The notes under the pieces: generated by a model | What the model was told of the DNA's origin: nothing | Seen by the model: the letters and a program-made list of their open reading frames with translations, nothing else | Databases searched by the model: none | Shown here: one piece after another, positions 7,201-8,491 of the stretch | Layout of the letters: each line of letters begins with the position of its first letter | Position numbering within the stretch: the stretch's first letter is position 1 | Assembly: GCA_002102825.1 (NCBI GenBank) | Contig: DABJ01000009.1 | Location: forward strand, 1,646 to 10,136 | Source: Candidatus Gastranaerophilales bacterium HUM_12 | GTDB taxonomy: Bacteria; Cyanobacteriota; Vampirovibrionia; Gastranaerophilales; Gastranaerophilaceae | Direction of reading: 5' to 3' | DNA length: 8,491 nt | Program-made: the position numbers and the translations under genes

Positions 7201-8096
7201 GAAAAAGATTTAAATTCAAAATTATTCAAAACATTTAATTTAGAATTTTTTGCATTATCAAACAATTTTTGCGAATCTGAATACATAATTGAAGTTTCTG
7301 CTAACTTTTGTTCATCTGATTTTGAAAATATTTTTTTGAATTTTTCAAAATTATTCTTATCTGCACTCAAATACCCACAACGAGATGAACCCAAAGAATC
7401 CACTGCGACAAAACAATCACTCAACTGTTTTGACAAATACTCAATAAAATCAATACAAATAGGGGTACATTCATCTCCATCATCAACAAATAAATATTTT
7501 ATATCATCAAAATAATTTGTATTTTTATAAACGAAATTGAACATTAAGCATTGGCGCAAATAGTCAAAATCCCTTAATTCCAATGTTTTTCGCAGAAGTT
7601 TTTTTATTGCAAGAGATGCTTCATCTGAAAAGCCCTCTTTCAAAATTTCAGCTCTCTCGTCAACTTCTTGTTGAGTCAAATTATTTTGAACAATCAATGA
7701 ATATCTTCTAAAAATTTGTTGTAAAAGCGAAACTCTTGAATTGTAACCTTTGAACTTAACAGTCTTTAATATATCTTTTAAGATGAATTGTGAAACCTCT
7801 AAGCCCGCAAGATTAGGCAAAATAACCGGATTATCAAAGATATTTCTATCTTCAAGAAAAGCCCAATTGTCAGAAATAGTGTTATAAACCAGTGAAAAAA
7901 ACGAATGAATTTTCAATTTTTCAACGCAATCTACCGTCAATTTTTGAAAAACTTTATCTTGAAACGCATTTTTCAAAGTCGAATTTTGCACCAAAACCAG
8001 AATAGAAGAAGTCGAAACTCCACTATTAACAAGCTCACAATACTTGTCAATCAAATAATCCGTTTTATTTGTGGCTAAACTTCCCTCAATAAGCAA
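4212..8096 (-). CDS. Tandem SF1 helicase: degenerate UvrD/AddB-like module fused to a complete UvrD/AddA-like helicase
   Basis: A 1294-residue ATP-dependent DNA translocase/helicase, probably for double-strand-end processing. The C-terminal half (about 640-1270) has a full SF1A set: Q646, Walker A AVPGAGKTT (661-669), motif Ia LTYMDSAARNF (691-701), STIHGLSLRIL (719-729), motif II IIEDEAQD (846-853), motif III CGDVNQSITSTF (875-886), R911 in motif IV, motif V TMHKSKGDEF (1183-1192) and motif VI LLYVAITRAK (1249-1258) with R1256. The N-terminal half (1 to about 625) follows the same plan in decayed form: GSLATNKT (5-12) for Walker A, VDDGDE (204-209) where VDEAQD is usual, AVDSLGSSR (231-239) for motif III, and LTLCAQN (591-597) where the arginine of motif VI is lost. 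There is no C-terminal nuclease; the next gene supplies one. The start is TTG 8096, with AGGAGGAG (8106-8113) 9 bases upstream. The pairing of a dead and a live motor recalls AddB-AddA and RecC-RecB. Confidence 0.9.
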   Translation of the reverse strand: MLIEGSLATNKTDYLIDKYCELVNSGVSTSSILVLVQNSTLKNAFQDKVFQKLTVDCVEKLKIHSFFSLVYNTISDNWAFLEDRNIFDNPVILPNLAGLEVSQFILKDILKTVKFKGYNSRVSLLQQIFRRYSLIVQNNLTQQEVDERAEILKEGFSDEASLAIKKLLRKTLELRDFDYLRQCLMFNFVYKNTNYFDDIKYLFVDDGDECTPICIDFIEYLSKQLSDCFVAVDSLGSSRCGYLSADKNNFEKFKKIFSKSDEQKLAETSIMYSDSQKLFDNAKNSKLNVLNNFEFKSFSKRSEMVENAVKQIKYLLDKKVLPKDISIISPVIDDMLKFSLRESFKSNINLVYLSGSEKLIQNRLVLVAITVLKLNTDLKKSLSEFDIRVILSEFLHIPLKYCAEILETFAKKKVLIPYEFKDEDYTQKYRDFLVLLNDLANSKKKISEQIIEIYDRLFSFPVFDKNEINKFNFFVKEIRDFENIFGENFNSRLVDIILQIENSIIAENPYSVLEFDRNDLIVSTPQKIIDNHISTKYQIWLDVSSSEWVKSDTGPLYNAWVFQKDWDKKTYTIDDNINLSHDKNARVLRKLTLCAQNGVYAYSSLFDSNGVENYGAIEDFLVVETTNDEETEVENSGFKIVPRPDQKPVLEYKSGYMGISAVPGAGKTTILLALIIKLLERGINPERIFVLTYMDSAARNFRERIKNVQKRSSRLPNISTIHGLSLRILKENGNYEKLGLSADFEICDDSQRGRILREIASKMHIESKTAEEFDRAVSIFKIAQGKFKEQPTDAKLRKFKTFFSLYQDNLKEYNLIDYDDMLTGSVRILKENPDILAHYQEICEYIIEDEAQDSSLIQQELIALLSGKHKNIIRCGDVNQSITSTFSNADVEGFRNFITQNYNVSMDCSQRCSKDVYECANKLVTLSLASKDSEKSFFKMLMHPVEGRNPKSVNGVQSLIFDSTIEEKNYILKVIKNTLSKNPDYTVGILLRYNYQVAAWQDLIENSGLKAITRNQCLEQKTIFKAIFAVMKIILNPFDNENLASNYDILADIGLYKRGLGDEIRKYENAFIQIDADNLKFINLEHFYWDVNYWTSLSYLPPNELAVKVAMGMNIFNSEIEKSNIYLISTLIKRICIKNNSLEYAVSRLAELSKKPNLSGFKFFSEEDDDDKKSLQGKVQIMTMHKSKGDEFNLVFIPEMSEKAFPLTIGSISLKSADFIEQVKALNPNYRKKSEYELKQEILDENLRLLYVAITRAKNNLIITTSTKSKSRYGKEQKNEPSIIFNDLLEVNCD
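4226..4230 (-). promoter_or_regulatory. Shine-Dalgarno site that decides the GTG start of the nuclease gene
   Basis: GGAGG on the minus strand lies inside the last codons of the helicase gene and 6 bases before GTG 4219. It is one of the strongest ribosome sites in the window, and it argues against the upstream in-frame ATG at 4240. Confidence 0.75.
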
Positions 8097-8105
8097 AATG
8101 CAATA

Positions 8106-8113
8106 CTCCTCCT
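8106..8113 (-). promoter_or_regulatory. Strong Shine-Dalgarno site for the TTG start of the helicase gene
   Basis: AGGAGGAG on the minus strand lies 9 bases before TTG 8096. There is no ATG or GTG in frame at a usable distance, and the P-loop-like sequence begins directly after this start. TTG is therefore the best supported start codon. Confidence 0.7.
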
Positions 8114-8118
8114 AGTGT

Positions 8119-8133
8119 ATTTTATCATAAAAT
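8119..8133. promoter_or_regulatory. 15-base perfect palindrome over the helicase promoter region, candidate operator
   Basis: ATTTTAT-C-ATAAAAT has 7-bp arms around a single centre base. Read on the minus strand it contains TATGAT (8124-8129) and TAAAAT (8119-8124), either of which could be the -10 box of the helicase operon. No good -35 box is visible upstream of them. A repressor bound here would block that promoter. In such AT-rich DNA a palindrome of this kind can also arise by chance. Confidence 0.4.
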
Positions 8134-8151
8134 TTCCGTCTATTAAAATGA

Positions 8152-8180
8152 TTGTTAAAATCGCCCAAATGAAATATTAT
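8152..8180 (+). promoter_or_regulatory. Sigma-70-type promoter for the winged-helix gene
   Basis: TTGTTA (8152-8157) and TATTAT (8175-8180) are separated by exactly 17 bases, placing the transcription start near 8187 and giving a leader of about 50 bases. The -10 box lies within an ATATT-ATC-AATAT inverted repeat (8174-8186), which could be a control site. This is the best promoter match in the window. Confidence 0.6.
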
Positions 8181-8236
8181 CAATATGTCGAACGAAAAAG
8201 TGTAAAAAGAACAACTAATCAACGGAGGGAAAAATT

Positions 8237-8458
8237 ATGGCAAAAAGAGCATCACTAACATTAGAAGAACAAATCGGATTTTCAGCAGGAGAAATTTATA
8301 ACTACTTACACCAAAACGGAACAACTTCTTTTGCTAAAATGAAAAAAGAATTAGATTTAAAAGGAAATTTTGCAGACTTAGGTTTAGGCTGGTTAGCTAG
8401 AGAAAACAAAGTTGACATCGAACAAAAAGGACCGGCTGTAAAAGTTAGCTTGAAATAA
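8237..8458 (+). CDS. Small winged helix-turn-helix protein (DUF2582 family)
   Basis: A 73-residue single-domain protein that probably binds DNA; the family's cellular role is not established to my knowledge. The fold is visible as helix 1 EEQIGFSAGEIYNYLHQNG (10-28), helix 2 SFAKMKKELDL (31-41), helix 3 ADLGLGWLARENKVDIE (46-62) with the family's characteristic GWLAREnK block, and a wing strand AVKVSLK at the end. It has its own promoter and a strong ribosome site, GGAGG at 8224-8228, 8 bases before the ATG. It is transcribed divergently from the helicase operon. The short shared promoter region makes it a natural candidate to regulate either side, but nothing in the sequence proves this. No terminator is seen in the 33 bases left before the window ends. 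Confidence 0.88.
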   Translation: MAKRASLTLEEQIGFSAGEIYNYLHQNGTTSFAKMKKELDLKGNFADLGLGWLARENKVDIEQKGPAVKVSLK

Positions 8459-8491
8459 CCAAATTTACACGATTTATATAAAAAGACTAGG

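Noticed and set aside
7129..7515. 128-codon open frame on the plus strand inside the helicase gene
   Set aside because: It is antisense to a coherent helicase-like coding region, has no family resemblance, and its composition is what an AT-rich antisense frame gives.
6215..8096. N-terminal half of the helicase as a pseudogene remnant or frameshift product
   Set aside because: The frame runs without a stop for more than 600 codons, begins at a strong ribosome site, and shows every helicase landmark in order, so it looks like a maintained inactive domain.

Overview
The window reads as a compact, AT-rich bacterial chromosome segment using the standard bacterial code: TGA ends both ssb and the large helicase gene. 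It has Shine-Dalgarno sites and genes packed with little or no spacing. From memory rather than any search, three things point toward the non-photosynthetic Cyanobacteria/Melainabacteria lineage (Gastranaerophilales-like gut bacteria): the short SSB ending its OB fold in LLGSKKD, as cyanobacterial SSBs do; a hypothetical protein whose N-terminus carries an NNSLTFGA-type motif; and the low GC. This placement is an inference, not a proof. There is no sign of an insertion sequence, prophage, CRISPR array, tRNA or rRNA.

Region 1 (1-2683, + strand) is a tightly coupled three-gene operon: ssb, a four-carbon acid sugar kinase (DUF1537/OtnK family) and a PdxA-family dehydrogenase. The ssb stop and kinase start overlap as ATGA, and the kinase and pdxA overlap by 8 bases. 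The kinase and dehydrogenase form the pair known to phosphorylate and then oxidise/decarboxylate C4 sugar acids such as D-threonate, giving DHAP. A role on 4-hydroxythreonine for PLP synthesis is the alternative. The promoter is probably at the very left edge.

Region 2 (2680-8096, - strand) is a second operon, converging on the first so closely that the two terminal stop codons overlap. In transcription order it holds three genes. The first is a 1294-residue protein with two SF1 (UvrD-type) helicase modules in tandem, the first decayed and the second complete. The second is a 213-residue stand-alone PD-(D/E)XK nuclease with the iron-sulfur cysteine pattern of AddB/Cas4. The third is a protein of unknown function. 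The first two look like the parts of AddAB rearranged: the dead AddB-like helicase is fused to the live AddA-like motor, and the Fe-S nuclease is split off as its own gene. This is the most interesting part of the window.

Region 3 (8097-8236) is a divergent promoter region with a good + strand promoter and two AT-rich palindromes lying over likely -10 boxes. It separates the helicase operon from region 4 (8237-8458, + strand), a small winged-helix protein of the DUF2582 family. Everything longer than 300 bases is occupied by genes.
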